This document shows, one piece after another, positions 12,042-22,290 of a stretch of 64,000 bases of DNA. The notes beneath the pieces were generated by a model that had not been told where the DNA came from, did no database searches, and saw only the letters and a program-made list of their open reading frames with translations. How positions within the stretch are numbered: position 1 is the stretch's first letter; every line of letters begins with the position of its first letter. The position numbers and the translations under genes are program-made. Origin of the DNA: Oenanthe sinensis (taxonomy: Eukaryota; Streptophyta; Magnoliopsida; Apiales; Apiaceae); the NCBI GenBank assembly GCA_028671895.1, contig CM053798.1, positions 12,615,501 through 12,679,500 on the forward strand. The letters run 5' to 3'.

Positions 12042-12301
12042 ATCATGAAGGGTAAACAAACTCTGATGCATTTGTCTTGAATTTCTGACATCATAAGTGA
12101 AATTTATGTTTTAATTCTTAAAGCATAAATTGGGGGAGATTGTTAGAAATGCAAACATTGATGATTGTCAGAGAATACAAATCAGAGTTTACACTGCTGA
12201 CGTCATCAGAGAATAAGGAGCTGTCGGTCAGAGTTTACTCTATCAAATAAACTCAATCAGAGTTTACTCTAACAGAAAATGCTCTATCAGAGAATAACAA
12301 A

Positions 12302-12830
12302 CACTACACCATAAAGCCAATTTGGCAACACTTTTTTGCAACACTTGCACTAAAACTGTTGCGGTAGCTATGAAATTTTGGCCCTTTTGCAACAGCACTG
12401 AATTGGTGTTGCATTAGCTGCCTCCTCGTGTTGCATATTACTCAGGGTGTTGCACATCAGGCAACACTAACTACTGGTGTTGCATTAGGGACCCAAAACT
12501 GCTGACGTAGCACGTGTGGGGGCCGCAGTTGCTGATGTGGCATGTGGGCCCCACTGCTGACGTGGCACGTGGGACCCAGCTGTGGGACCCACTTCTGCTG
12601 ACGTGGCACGTGGGACCCAGCTGTGGGACCCATTTTTGCTGACGTGGCATGTGGGACCCATAACTGTTGACGTGGCACGTGGATAGACTGCCATGTGGCA
12701 TGTCGACAGACTGACATGTGGCGAGTGGGCAGACTGCCATGTGTCGCATAGACATGTTGCCACGTAGTGTTGCATTTGCATGTTTTGTAAAGTGTTGCAG
12801 TTGGTAATGTAGTGTTGCATTTGTATTTCT
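12302..12830 (+). repeat. CACTA left subterminal repeat zone
   Basis: Repeated TGTTGCAT units and at least four units of the form GCTGACGTGGCAYGTGGGAC. In En/Spm elements subterminal repeats bind the element's TNPA protein. Here each longer unit also contains an ACGTGGC core, a plant bZIP-type site. The matching zone on the right is about 17510-17990. Confidence 0.75.
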
Positions 12831-12849
12831 CAATACTTTTATAACTACT

Positions 12850-13990
12850 AGTCTTACCCGAATGGTTATTCTATTTTTTTTAAATATATATTCGACGATC
12901 CAACCGTACGGATGTGAATATCTAACGATTTTAGTGATTTGATAATTTATTGAAAAAAATTCAAATTTATTCGGTTTCATTTTATAATAGTCAAAGCAGT
13001 CAAAGTATACATTCCTCCTAAGAAGTCTTGTCCCGAATGATGAACCCATTTTTTTAAAATATATTTTCGACGATCCAACCGTACGGATGTGAATATCTAA
13101 CGATTTTAGTGATGTGGTAATTTTTTAAAAAAATTCCAAATTTTTTCAGTTTCATTTTATAATAGTCAAGGCGGTCAAAGTATACATTCCTCCTAAGTAG
13201 TCTTGTCCCGAATGATGAACCCATTTTTTTAAAAGCTCTTTTCGACGATCCAACCGTACGGATGTGAATATCTAACGATTTTAGTGATGTGGTAATTTTT
13301 TGAAAAATTTTCAAATTTATTCGGTTTCATTATATAATAGTCAAAGAGGTCAAAGTATACATTTCTTCTAAGTAGTCTTGTCTCGAATTATGAACCCATT
13401 TTTTTAAAATATATTTTCGACGATCCAACCGTACGGATGTGAATATCTAACGATTTTAGTGATTTGGTAATTTGTTGAAAAAATTTCAAATTTATTCAGT
13501 TTCATTTTATAATAGTCAAAGCAGTCAAAGTATACATTCCTCCTAAGAAGTCTTGTCCCGAATGATGAACCCATTTTTTTAAAATATATTTTCGACGATC
13601 CAACCGTACGGATGTGAATATCTAACGATTATAGTGATGTGGTAATTTTTTGAAAAATTTCCAAATTTATTCGGTTTCATTTTATGATAGTCAAAATATA
13701 TATTCAGGAACAGTAGTCTTGTCTCGAATAATGAACCCATTTTTTAAAATATATTTTCGACGATCAAATCATACGGATGTGAATATCTAATGATTTTAGT
13801 GATGTGGTAATTTTTTTAAAAAATTCCGAATTTATTTGGCTTGATTTTTTAATCGTCAAAATGATTAAAAATATTGGTTTTCTCCCGAATGTTGGTTTGA
13901 TTTTTTTAAAAAAAATATGTTCGATGATCAAAACATATGGATTTGAATATCTAACGATTTTAATGATGTGAAAATTTTTACAATATTAAT
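12850..13990 (+). repeat. 175-bp tandem satellite array inside the CACTA element, seven units
   Basis: The phrase TTCGACGATCCAACCGTACG starts at 12891, 13066, 13241, 13416 and 13591, exactly 175 bp apart. Decayed copies follow at 13756 and 13920. Units differ by a few substitutions, and the last two are shorter and more diverged. Apparent ORFs here on the minus strand are products of the repeat, not genes. Confidence 0.92.
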
Positions 13991-15050
13991 TTTATAATAA
14001 AATAAATTTAAATTTCAACAAAAATATTACTAAAATAACAATAAAAAAATACTTAGATACTTGATACTTGGTGGAAAAAAGGAATACACAGCCTTTTACT
14101 TACTAATACTTGGCCGCCAAATCCATTTCTCATTTCCCCCCAAAACACATTCCCCCACCCCCAAATCCATTTTCCCCGAAATCGTAAGTATCTCCAAATC
14201 CATTTCCCCCAAAATCGTAAGTATCTCCAAATCGATTGTGTTTCTCTCTCGTGTATCTCTTGTATCTCTCTCGTGTATCTCTCTCGTGTTTCTCTTTCGT
14301 GTATCTCTTGTTTTTGTGCTTCGATTTGTGCTCAAATCATTTTTGTGTTTTTTTGGGTCCTAAATCGACTCCAAATCAGAGCTAGTTGTGTTTCTCTCTC
14401 GTGTATCTCGTTTTTGTGCTTCGATTTGTGCTCAAATTTTTTAATTAGGGTTTTTTTGCAAAATCCATTCGTTTTTGGGCTTCGAGTTGGGGTTTAATTA
14501 GGGCTTCGAGTTGGGGGTTCTGTAGTAGTTGTATTTTGTGTTTTTATAAACCCTAGCCATCTGTTGTGTGTGTGTGTGTGTTGACGTTTGTATCTAGACT
14601 TATTAAATTTGTTAGTCATTGTGTACAGGTTTGTGCTTGCTACGAGTTAGGGGCTTCGAGTTGCTTGGTACGAGTTATTGGAGTTGCTTTCATATATAAG
14701 GTAATTCTTGAAACTATCTTTTTTTTTGTGAATAATGTTGTACTGGAATTGTATGTATTGTAGTCATATAATTATAAATAATTATATGACTATAATTATA
14801 TTACTACATTGAGCTTTTTTTGTGAATAATATACTTATATTGATGTATGAAGCTTTTTGTATATGGATTGTGATATGTAATATACTTATATTTAGCTTTT
14901 TTTGTGAATAATATACTTATATTGATGTATCGAGTTTCTCTCTCACTAGTCATCTGCCACTTATTATTTTGATATGTGTATACATTACAGGCTAGCTCGT
15001 ATTGATTTGTTGGAACTATTAGTGGTGACTAGGTTCAGTGGTATTAGGTA
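13991..15050 (+). promoter_or_regulatory. Probable leader/promoter region of the CACTA transposase gene
   Basis: No coding region is supported. 14140-14500 is CT-rich with repeated TCTCTCGTGTATCTC units, typical of a 5' leader in CACTA elements. 14760-14940 is AT-rich with repeats of GTGAATAATATACTTATATT. A potential acceptor (TTACAG) at about 14985-14990 precedes the transposase start. The precise transcription start is not visible. Confidence 0.4.
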
Positions 15051-15056
15051 GTGGTA

Positions 15057-16295
15057 ATGGATGATGAATATACCATTTGGATAGGACTTCCAAGATACAG
15101 TGTGGAATATGTAAATGGGGTAAAATCTTTTTTGCAAAATGCTCTTCCTATTTTTGGAAAAGGTGACAAAATGAAGTGCCCCTGCAAAAATTGTATGGAT
15201 CGTAAATGGTATCATAAAGATGTAATTTATGACCATCTTATTTGTAGTGGCCCTTCTCCGGTACTTGTAAAATGGATTTGTGAGGTTTCACATACGAAAT
15301 TAAGAGCTAGTGATGACTCTATGGATTGTGAAACTAGGATGGATTTTGGAGATAATTTAGACGCGATGTTTAAATGTATGGGTACAAAGTTTGAAAATCC
15401 AGAAGACCGTGAAGAAGGGCCAAATGCAGAGGCTAAAAAGTTTTATGAGCACGTTAAAGAGGGAAAACAACCGTTATATCCTGGTTGTACTAATTTTTCT
15501 CGCTTAAGTTTTATGATTAGGCTGTATTATATAAAGTGTTCTCATGGAATTAGTGAGTCTGCCTTTGGGGAATTACTTAAATTGATAAAAGAAGCTTTTC
15601 CTAATGCCCATCTGCCTTTGTCATTCAATGCCGCAAAAAATGTTATTAGGGATTTAGGTCTTGATTACAAGAAAATACACGCATGCCCAAATAGTTGCAT
15701 GTTGTACTGGGGAGAAAATAAGGATAAAGAAATATGTCAAACTTGTGGAGTTTCGAGGTGGGTTGTAGAAGAAAAGAAGGGCAGGGCTGCTAATAATGAT
15801 CTAGAACAAGTAATTCACAAAGTGCCGTCAAATGTTATGAGGTATTTTCCACTCAAACCTAGGTTGCAGAGGTTGTTCATGTGCAAAGATGTTTCAAAAC
15901 TGATGACGTGGCATGCCGTGGGACGAAAGGAAGATGGGAAACTCAGACATCCGGCTGATGGTCAGGCTTGGAAAATGATGGATGCTCATTATCCTAATTT
16001 TTCTTCAGAAATTCGTAATGTTAGGTTAGGTGTGGCATCTGATGGATTTAACCCTTTTCGGTCAATGAATCTAAGTCACAGTACATGGCCAATTGTACTG
16101 GTCAACTATAACCTTCCACCTTGGTTATGCATGAAACCAGAGAACCTTATTCTTTCAACATTAATATCTGGTCCAGAATCCCCGAAGAATAATATTGACG
16201 TGTATATGCAACCTTTAATTTTTCATGATCTTCGGTTATTTACGTTTCCTGTTATATTTTGTTGTCCATTATTTGGGTTGATCGTTAAATTATAA
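15057..16295 (+). pseudogene. CACTA transposase, TNP2-like, C-terminally truncated
   Basis: Open for 412 codons from ATG 15057. Residues about 5-85 form the transposase-associated domain with Cys/His positions (CPCKNC, then CSG). From about residue 140 it follows the tnp2 transposase family: a CYVLYW-like metal site (CPNSCMLYWGEN, CQTC), then LKPRLQRLFM and the block containing GVASDGFNPF, whose Asp (codon 16041-16043) is the first catalytic acidic residue. After the IDVYMQPL block the family match stops and about 25 unrelated residues lead to TAA. The rest of the catalytic domain is absent, so the protein cannot be an active transposase; a deletion between here and the next gene is likely. 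Confidence 0.88.
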
Positions 16296-16434
16296 TCCTA
16301 CAAATTCATCCTCACTAGATAAATATATGTTCTATTATCTATTTTGTTTAGAATATTCAATTCTAGTGTAAAATGGCAGTTTCGCGTGGTTGAATTGTGT
16401 TTTACTAATTTTAATAATTATGCTTACATGGCAG

Positions 16435-17034
16435 AAAATGAGTGACCCAAAACTCGCCTCGCCATCAGATGGTAGAGTTTTTCTGGAAACACGGGAGCGA
16501 ACAAAGGGGAGGAAGTACAAGTCAAACACCGATAATCTGAAAAAAAGATTTGTAAGTATATTTTATCGTAAAGAGAAATCTGACTTCATGTTTGATTTCA
16601 ATATTGATGTAAAATATTCCTTGTAGGCGGAGATCAAAAAGCTGCTTGCTTCAGGACAAGTTGCAGAGGCAGATCGTATAGTCAATTCCGACAAGAATCA
16701 TGCACCAAACTGGTTAAAAGGAAGGCGAGGTAAAAGCTCTGCAAGTTTGACATCAACTTCTGGTCCTACAGATAGCAGCTATCTACAAGAGTTGACAAAG
16801 AAGATAAAGGAGGATCTGGAAAGTGAATTAGACGCTAAAGTGGATCAGAGAGTGGAAAGAGAAGTGGAAGCTAAACTTAGTCGGAAAGTGCAAGAGAACA
16901 TGTCATGGGTGCTGAAAAAACTGGGAGAAGCTAATCCAGATCTGCTCATTGACGTGCGAGACTTTTGCCCTGCTGTGTCAAGTGATCAAGACGATAGCGG
17001 TACTCCCCTTACTCAAGGGGACACTACGGGGTAG
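16435..17034 (+). CDS. CACTA second gene (TNP1/Ptta-En/Spm-like), two-exon 3' part
   Basis: Two exons are read as 16435-16551 and 16627-17034. The first is preceded by GCAG and followed by GTAAGT; the second is preceded by TTGTAG; both junctions are phase 0. The first exon encodes PKLASPSDGRVFLETRERTKG, a conserved block of plant transposase Ptta/En/Spm proteins (PF03004). The second continues with EIKKLLASG, a coiled-coil stretch (DLESELDAKVDQRVEREVEA) and ends TGDTTG-like before TAG. In En/Spm such proteins bind the subterminal repeats. The 5' exons are missing or lost with the end of the TNP2 gene, so it may not be expressed. Confidence 0.75.
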
Positions 17035-17340
17035 TTGATTACTCTTTCAGATTTAAGAGTAGTTGCTTTTAAACTTTTGCCTAGCACGTACTTTTGTAAA
17101 TCTTCTCTGTTATTTTTGGTAACCCCCTCCCCATGCTTGTTAAATTTGGTGAATATGGTAGTTGAATATTATGGGCAGTCTTTTGGTGAATTTGGTGGAT
17201 TTGGTAGTCTTTTGGTGGAAGTTTTAGAATTGGTGGATTATGATCTTTTGGTGAATTCTAGATTTGTTGTTGGAATTTGGTAATGGAATGAATGTATAAA
17301 CAAAGCAGCTATTTCAAAATGTTTAATATAAGTGTTGCAT
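17035..17340 (+). other. CACTA 3' untranslated region
   Basis: T- and G-rich sequence with repeated TTTGGTGAATTTGG-like phrases and no supported gene. Probably 3' UTR of the second TNP gene. Confidence 0.45.
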
Positions 17341-17344
17341 TTCT

Positions 17345-17510
17345 GTTTTTATGGTGTTGCCTATCTATTTTTTATGGTGTTGCCTATCTATTTTTTATGG
17401 TGTTGCCTATCTATTTTTTATGGTGTTGTCTTTCTATTTTTTATGGTGTTGCCTTTCTATTTTTTATGGTGTTGCCTTTCTATTTTTTATGGTGTTGCCT
17501 TATCTTTAAG
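17345..17510 (+). repeat. 23-bp tandem array, seven units
   Basis: ATGGTGTTGCCTATCTATTT units start at 17351, 17374, 17397, 17420, 17443, 17466 and 17489, each 23 bp apart. The period is not a multiple of three, so overlapping frames stay open and give repetitive Phe/Leu/Cys-rich ORFs that are not genes. Each unit carries TGTTGC, the core of the transposon's subterminal repeats. Confidence 0.92.
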
Positions 17511-17992
17511 AGTGTTGCATAATGCACTAGAAAAGTGTTGCATATGTCTGGTGAGACCCACTGTTGACGTGGCAATGTGGGACCCAGTTTTGACGTGGCA
17601 GAGTGGGACCCACTGCTGACATGGCAACAGTCGGACCCAGTTCTGACGTGGCAGTGCTGATGTGGCAATGTGGGGACCACTGCTGAAGTGGCATTGTTGG
17701 ACCTACTGCTGATGTGGCATTTGTGGGCCCATTTTAGCTGTGGCTTTACTCTAAGGCGACACCAATTTTTGTTGCATTTATGTTCTTTTGGTGTTGCACT
17801 ACATGCCTAATGCAATGAATACCTCGGTGTTGCATTAAAGAGCAAAAGTGTTGCATTATGGGTCAAAGGCAAGGCTCGCAGATGCAACACTCACGTGGTG
17901 TTGCCTTTTCCCATTTTCAGCCTAATGCAACACCATAAGGGGTATAAGGCAACAGCAAAAAAGCGTTGCAAAATTGGCTTTATGGTGTAGTG
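17511..17992 (+). repeat. CACTA right subterminal repeat zone and terminus
   Basis: Units of TGACGTGGCA(A)TGTGGGAC and many GTGTTGCAT copies in both orientations end in the terminal inverted repeat TTGGCTTTATGGTGTAGTG. It mirrors the left zone at 12302-12830. Confidence 0.8.
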
Positions 17993-18347
17993 AAATGACA
18001 GAGTTTACAAGACAGAGTTTGTCAGGAAGTAATTCAAATCAGAGTTTGATTAGGATAGTAAGAAGGAATCCTAATTCAAGTCTATTTCCTTATTTAAAGC
18101 TATTCTTTTCTTAATCTGATTTATAATTGAATTGTAACTATGTCTATATAAACACAGACATAGGTTAACATTATGGTATCTTTCAAGTCTTATTTTTCAT
18201 AACCTAGTAGCTCTTAAGAACAAAGTGTTTCTTGAGAGAGTTTCGTATTCTTTTCAATATTATCAATACAAATCTGTGATTCCTTTACATACTTGTGTTC
18301 TTGATCGATTTACTGGCACTATTACATTCAACCCCCCTTCCGTAATA

Positions 18348-19550
18348 GGATATATATCTGGGAAAACATTTTTATTATCTAAACATCCGGAGAATCTCTT
18401 TCTTATAGGTCGTTCGACCCATGAATTGGGTAAGGAGACCTTTCGGTTAGATGATAAGTTTTTACTATCTTTGTGATGTATTATTGGATAATATATATCA
18501 ATAAAACGATTATTCGTTTTTGTAAAAAAAAAGATGCATATTAGGTAAGTTATCTGAGATACATAGAATTTTATCCCAAACATGGGATATGTATTTTTGT
18601 AAAATTAGGATTCATTTAAAAGTTCACTAATATATCATTATTTTTTAATAAAATCTTAGGTTCCTTATTCTCATTTTTTAGCGTAAAATCAGTTTATTCA
18701 ATATATCTCATATTACTTATTGTTTTCACAAAGTGCCTCTTAAAAAAATTAAAATATAAATTATAAACAATTATTATATTCAATATTTTTTAATAATATT
18801 TTCAATATTTATCTAAATATCATTGAAATTTGAGGAGTTGTGTCCTCTTTTGGTTTAAAAAATAAGTTCAAATTTAAAATATTGATTTTGTTTAAATTCA
18901 ATTGGATTGGACCTCATGGAGTATACATGAGATTTAATCACTGAATAAAAAAAAATTAGTATAAAACAGAAAATGTGGGGATGGTTGGGGATAAGTGAGC
19001 TTCAACCGCCTATATGTAATAAAAATAATATACGTTTATATGTTTATGAAATAAATTATTAAAAATAGATAAAAATTTCAATTCATTTAATTAATTTAAA
19101 TTTTCATTTTTGGGTTTTTATTTATTGCTTTTAAAATTTTTATATTTGTTTATATAGTAGTAATAATATCCACTTAGGTAGCATATATTACTCAATTTAA
19201 CTTTATAAATTACTTTTTCATATATTATCCAATTCAACTCCTAATTATGGTTCATACAATCAATATATAAAAAAGACACACATCTATTTTATTAGTATCT
19301 TTTAAAGGAATCTTCGATATTATTTCTACAAGAAACATTTTATCTTTATAAATTAATTTCTCATTTTATCCCTCAATACAATCCAAACACTATCAATTTT
19401 CACAATTTACACAAATTGACTATCTTCTTCTCTATTATGGATCTATATAATTTTACAACTAAAGCATTTGTTATATCTCATTGCAAATCTTTAAGCTTTT
19501 AGATTTCTTTGTATTAACTTATTTTCGATAATTTAGCGGCAGAGGGGCAG
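18348..19550. other. AT-rich sequence without a recognised gene
   Basis: After the Copia-B LTR, the frame around 18350-18476 is short and matches nothing known to me. 18480-19500 is very AT-rich with poly-A and poly-T runs. No RNA gene or mobile element edge is visible. Confidence 0.5.
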
Positions 19551-19664
19551 GTAGTGTGTCTGCTATTAAAAAGGTGAGAATTTATATTATCTTTGTTCTA
19601 TTATCTACTTATCTTTCATATAATTTTCGTATCAAATTTTTTAATAATTTAGAAGTACATGTGC

Positions 19665-19860
19665 TAATTTGTTATAGAGTGCATCTACCATTAGAAAGTT
19701 CTAAACTCAGTTTATTTTAATGTCTAGTTTTTTAATTTGTTATAGAGTGCATCTACCATTAGAAAGTTCTGAAAGTTTATTTTAATGTCTAGTTTTTTAA
19801 TTTGTTATAGAGTGCATCTACCATTAGAGTGCATATACCATTAGAAAGCTCCTGGTCACT
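19665..19860 (+). repeat. Tandem repeat of about 66 bp, three units
   Basis: TTATAGAGTGCATCTACCAT begins at 19672, 19740 and 19805, with 65-68 bp spacing. Units end in ATTAGAAAGTTCT and TTTATTTTAATGTCTAG. It lies in non-coding, possibly intronic, sequence. Confidence 0.8.
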
Positions 19861-20302
19861 CTGACAAGGTCAATTTTACGTTTGCTTGTTTTATAGTTGG
19901 TATTTTCTTTGTCGCTTGACTGACACTCTGTTTGGTTGCAAAGAAAGAAATGTTATGATTAGTGCATAAAATTTTAATGGAGAATAAGTTTAATTCGACG
20001 TTCTTATTTTACTCCCCCCGAATGCAAGACGTGTAGAGTGAATATAACTATGAGGTGTGTAGAAAGTAGAAACTCTAACTTTAAAAAGTTCGACAAATAA
20101 AGTCTATAGACTTCATCAACTGGCAGTCTGATTCAGAACCCTGACTAATTATAGTGAATTATGTTCGACAGAATAGCAAAGCTAGAAAGCTAATTCAGGT
20201 TATATTCTTTAATATGATTGGATTTTTGACAGAATTGCCTTCGTAAAATTACTTGACAAAGAAAATTATAAATTTAATAATATCTGCTTGTTTCTTGAAT
20301 AG

Positions 20303-20743
20303 GAACGCAAGTTGTTTGATGACAATTTTCTCAAAAAGGGTACAGACGCTCTTTGTCTGTTGTTACATGCTCTGTCCAAAAAACTCTGTGAGGCTGTTGC
20401 TTCGAACGTTGTAAGTAGTTCCCCTGTAGAGCCAGAGGAATTCTTTAAAACAATTGGTGGATCACGGGGAAGGCTTTTAAGAAAATTGTCTACAAAAAAG
20501 AAGAAAGGACACAAAGTACAAGAGAATGCAAAGGTAAAATGTTCAGCCATTTTCCATATAATTACGGTCCTCGGTATACCTAGCAACTTGACTATATAGT
20601 TAAAGTTCTGTTATCTTAAGATGGATTATGAAATTGTTGATTACTTGATGTTCTTCCTCGATAGAGAGTGGAGGCTCAAAAGAGAGAAGATACTAGCTTG
20701 TTCTGTTGATGACCTCGTTTCATATATTAATGGAGGATGTGGA
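20303..20743 (+). pseudogene. Unidentified gene fragment with two exon-like blocks
   Basis: Block one (20303-20533) begins after TTGAATAG and ends at AAG before GTAAAATG. Its frame reads ERKLFDDNFLKKGTDALCLL at the start and ends in a Lys-rich tail (KKKKGHKVQENAK). Block two (20663-20743) follows CTCGATAG and ends GGATGTGGAG before GTATTTTC, reading REKILACSVDDLVSYINGG in one frame. The codon texture and splice-like edges suggest ancient coding sequence. I do not recognise the family, and no start or stop codon can be assigned. It could be a shattered gene or transposon exon. Confidence 0.35.
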
Positions 20744-21256
20744 GGTATTTTCTCTTTTATGTACAAATACCTTTTTACCGACGTAGATTATATACATGTA
20801 TGGAGAATTTTTCAGAATTTCCATGTAACAAATCAACTTTACGACTTTGATAGTTAGATATGAATTTTTTTTGCAGTTGTATGTTATAGATACTTCTGGT
20901 CTTTTAATATTGTCTTTGGGGCTCTAGGAGTTGGTAGAACCTATTTTAGGTAGGTTCGAGGTCTTCACCATCCTTTTGGCACTATACCTACAACAAGTGA
21001 TTGTGATGAGGTAACCATCTAGAAACACGAGCCCACATAATTTTTTAAGAATTTTCAGCAATAACTACTGTAAGCCAAATGGTGTTCATGCCATTGATAG
21101 GTGATTGTATTTGTCTATAAGAGCTCACAGAGTCTATGTTGTTTTATTTGAAATACATGTGATTTTTTTGGGGGTCTTTCTGTCTGATAATCTCATGATA
21201 TGTTTATAGTGATACTGTCTCCCTTGGGCTATATCATTGATTTGCTCTTGCAGGAA

Positions 21257-21360
21257 GTCTTTCTAAGGCGATGGGGAGTATGGGCTTCAGGGAATTAAAA
21301 TGCTTTAACCAAGCTTTATTGGCGAAGCAAGGATGTCGATTATGTAATACATACAATTCA
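21257..21360 (+). mobile_element. LINE reverse transcriptase scrap
   Basis: The frame reads MGSMGFRELKCFNQALLAKQ, a highly conserved block downstream of the reverse transcriptase domain in plant L1-type LINEs (usually GGMGFRDL..FN.ALLAKQGWR). Only about 35 residues are kept. Within a few bases of its end the sequence becomes the antisense strand of F-box copy FB1, so the two were joined by a rearrangement. Confidence 0.65.
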
Positions 21361-21369
21361 CTATTCAGG

Positions 21370-22106
21370 GAAGATGTATGTCATGCAGATCTAGACTTAT
21401 TAAAGCTGGGAGGTCCCAAACCTTGTTGGGAAATGAACAGTTATATAGACGGAGGGTTGTTAAATCGGGGAAACATAAAGAGAAAGATGGCACCTTTAAA
21501 TCCCAATTTTCAAGACCCAGAGTTCTTAAAACAGGCAAGCATGTAAACCATGAATCTCAAATGTTGTTACTTCTAAGAAAATCTGGGTGCTTCAAATGGA
21601 GAGTTGTCAAGGCAGGTAAATCCCAGCAATCCGATCTCAAAGCAAATTCTTCAATTTTGACTCGCAATGTGAGTTTTTTTAACGATTTAGAGATGAAGCT
21701 GGATAACTTATACAGTGGACGTCCATACGATAAATCAAAATTGAAGGATTGCAAATTTTGTGAGATTGCATAATCAACAATATTTGCTATGAGACGTCCA
21801 TGGAGCCCCTTGTTGTAAACGCTGAACTTCAATTCAGAAAGATGAGATTGATGGTTTCGGTTAGATAGAACATGACGGATGAACTTACAATTGTTTTTAG
21901 GTGTAGAGTTTTTATATTCACCAAAGTTGAGAAAAGGGAGAGTAGTCCATAAAAGCTTCCATCGCTTCGAGAGAATGCTGCTTTGAACGGCTTCTTTTCG
22001 TATCTATAAATGACATAATTTTATGAATAAGCTCGTCAGGCAATTTATTGATTCTGTCTTTTTGATCTATAAGAATTCTTTGTTTCTTCTTCTTCCGAGA
22101 AGCCAT
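21370..22106 (-). pseudogene. FB1: F-box/LRR pseudogene
   Basis: A minus-strand relative of FB3. ATG at 22106 opens a basic N-terminus (MASRKKKKQRILIDQ) and the F-box (INKLPDELIHKIMSFIDTK). One extra base after this point, compared with FB3, shifts the frame. Homology resumes with FSVYNKGLHGRLIANIVDYA, the LRR-like ITLRV..DLPALTTLHLKHP repeats and on to the equivalent of FB3 base 37010, where it ends at the LINE scrap. F-box proteins normally recruit targets to SCF ubiquitin ligases; this copy is frameshifted and lacks its 3' half, so it is dead. Confidence 0.85.
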
Positions 22107-22140
22107 TAAGCTAGATATACAAATAATATAGATTGTTCCT

Positions 22141-22290
22141 TTCTTCTGCAAACCCTAATCCCCTTTTATATAGAGAGTGACTCTTCGGCTTCACTCAATG
22201 TAATAATTAATAATATAGATAGTTCATTTCTTCTCCAAACCCTAACCCCCTTTATAGAGAGTGACGGTTCAGCTTCACTCAATGTTACTC
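22141..22290 (-). promoter_or_regulatory. FB1 promoter, duplicated in tandem
   Basis: The minus strand carries GAGTGA-N10-TCACTC followed by a TATA box (CTATATAA at 22173-22166), about 60 bases before the ATG. A second, more decayed copy of the same leader and promoter lies just upstream (about 22225-22290). The same layout stands before FB2 and FB3. Confidence 0.6.

Larger units (their letters stand above)
12302..17992 (+). mobile_element. CACTA (En/Spm) DNA transposon, 5.7 kb, non-autonomous
   Basis: Left end CACTACACCATAAAGCCAAT and the right end, read in reverse complement, share about 38 bp with three mismatches, including the diagnostic CACTA terminus. AAA precedes the left end (12299-12301) and follows the right end (17993-17995), the expected 3-bp target duplication. 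Both subterminal zones hold many direct and inverted copies of TGTTGCAT and of GACGTGGCA..GGGACCCA units. Inside are a truncated TNP2-like gene, a second TNP gene, a 175-bp tandem array and a 23-bp array. It inserted into the LTR of Copia-B. Loss of most of the catalytic domain makes it dependent on a helper. Confidence 0.93.
11759..18347 (+). mobile_element. Copia-B: 3' end of a second copia element, host for Copia-A and the CACTA element
   Basis: Contains the C-terminal end of a third ORF, a polypurine tract (TGGGGGAGAT, 12131-12140) and an LTR from 12141 (TGTTAGAAATGC). The LTR is interrupted at 12301/12302 by a CACTA transposon and resumes at 17993, ending near 18347 after a C-rich run and CCGTAATA; the last dinucleotide TA may be a decayed CA. 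Without the insert the LTR is about 516 bp. Both LTR halves carry the same CAGAGTTTAC motif, which supports their being one LTR. Everything upstream of 11759 is separated by Copia-A. Confidence 0.75.

Noticed and set aside
12457..13314. Minus-strand ORFs rich in His/Pro/Ser and repeated MGSSFGTRLLRR segments
   Set aside because: They come from the CACTA subterminal repeats and the 175-bp satellite.
12850..13990. Regular repeats that could suggest a CRISPR array
   Set aside because: Direct 175-bp tandem units without unique spacers, in a plant transposon.
14061..14497. Ser/Leu-rich ORFs
   Set aside because: CT-rich leader sequence with repeated TCTCTCGTGTATCTC; no family features.
17292..17619. 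Overlapping Phe/Leu/Cys-rich ORFs that look like membrane proteins
   Set aside because: They are read from the 23-bp tandem array, which stays open in several frames because 23 is not a multiple of three.
18225..18476. ORF of 83 codons across the Copia-B LTR end
   Set aside because: Its first half is LTR sequence; the second half matches no family I know.
21378..21773. Plus-strand ORF of 131 codons
   Set aside because: It is the antisense strand of F-box copy FB1; a matching antisense ORF exists over FB3 (36661-36996).
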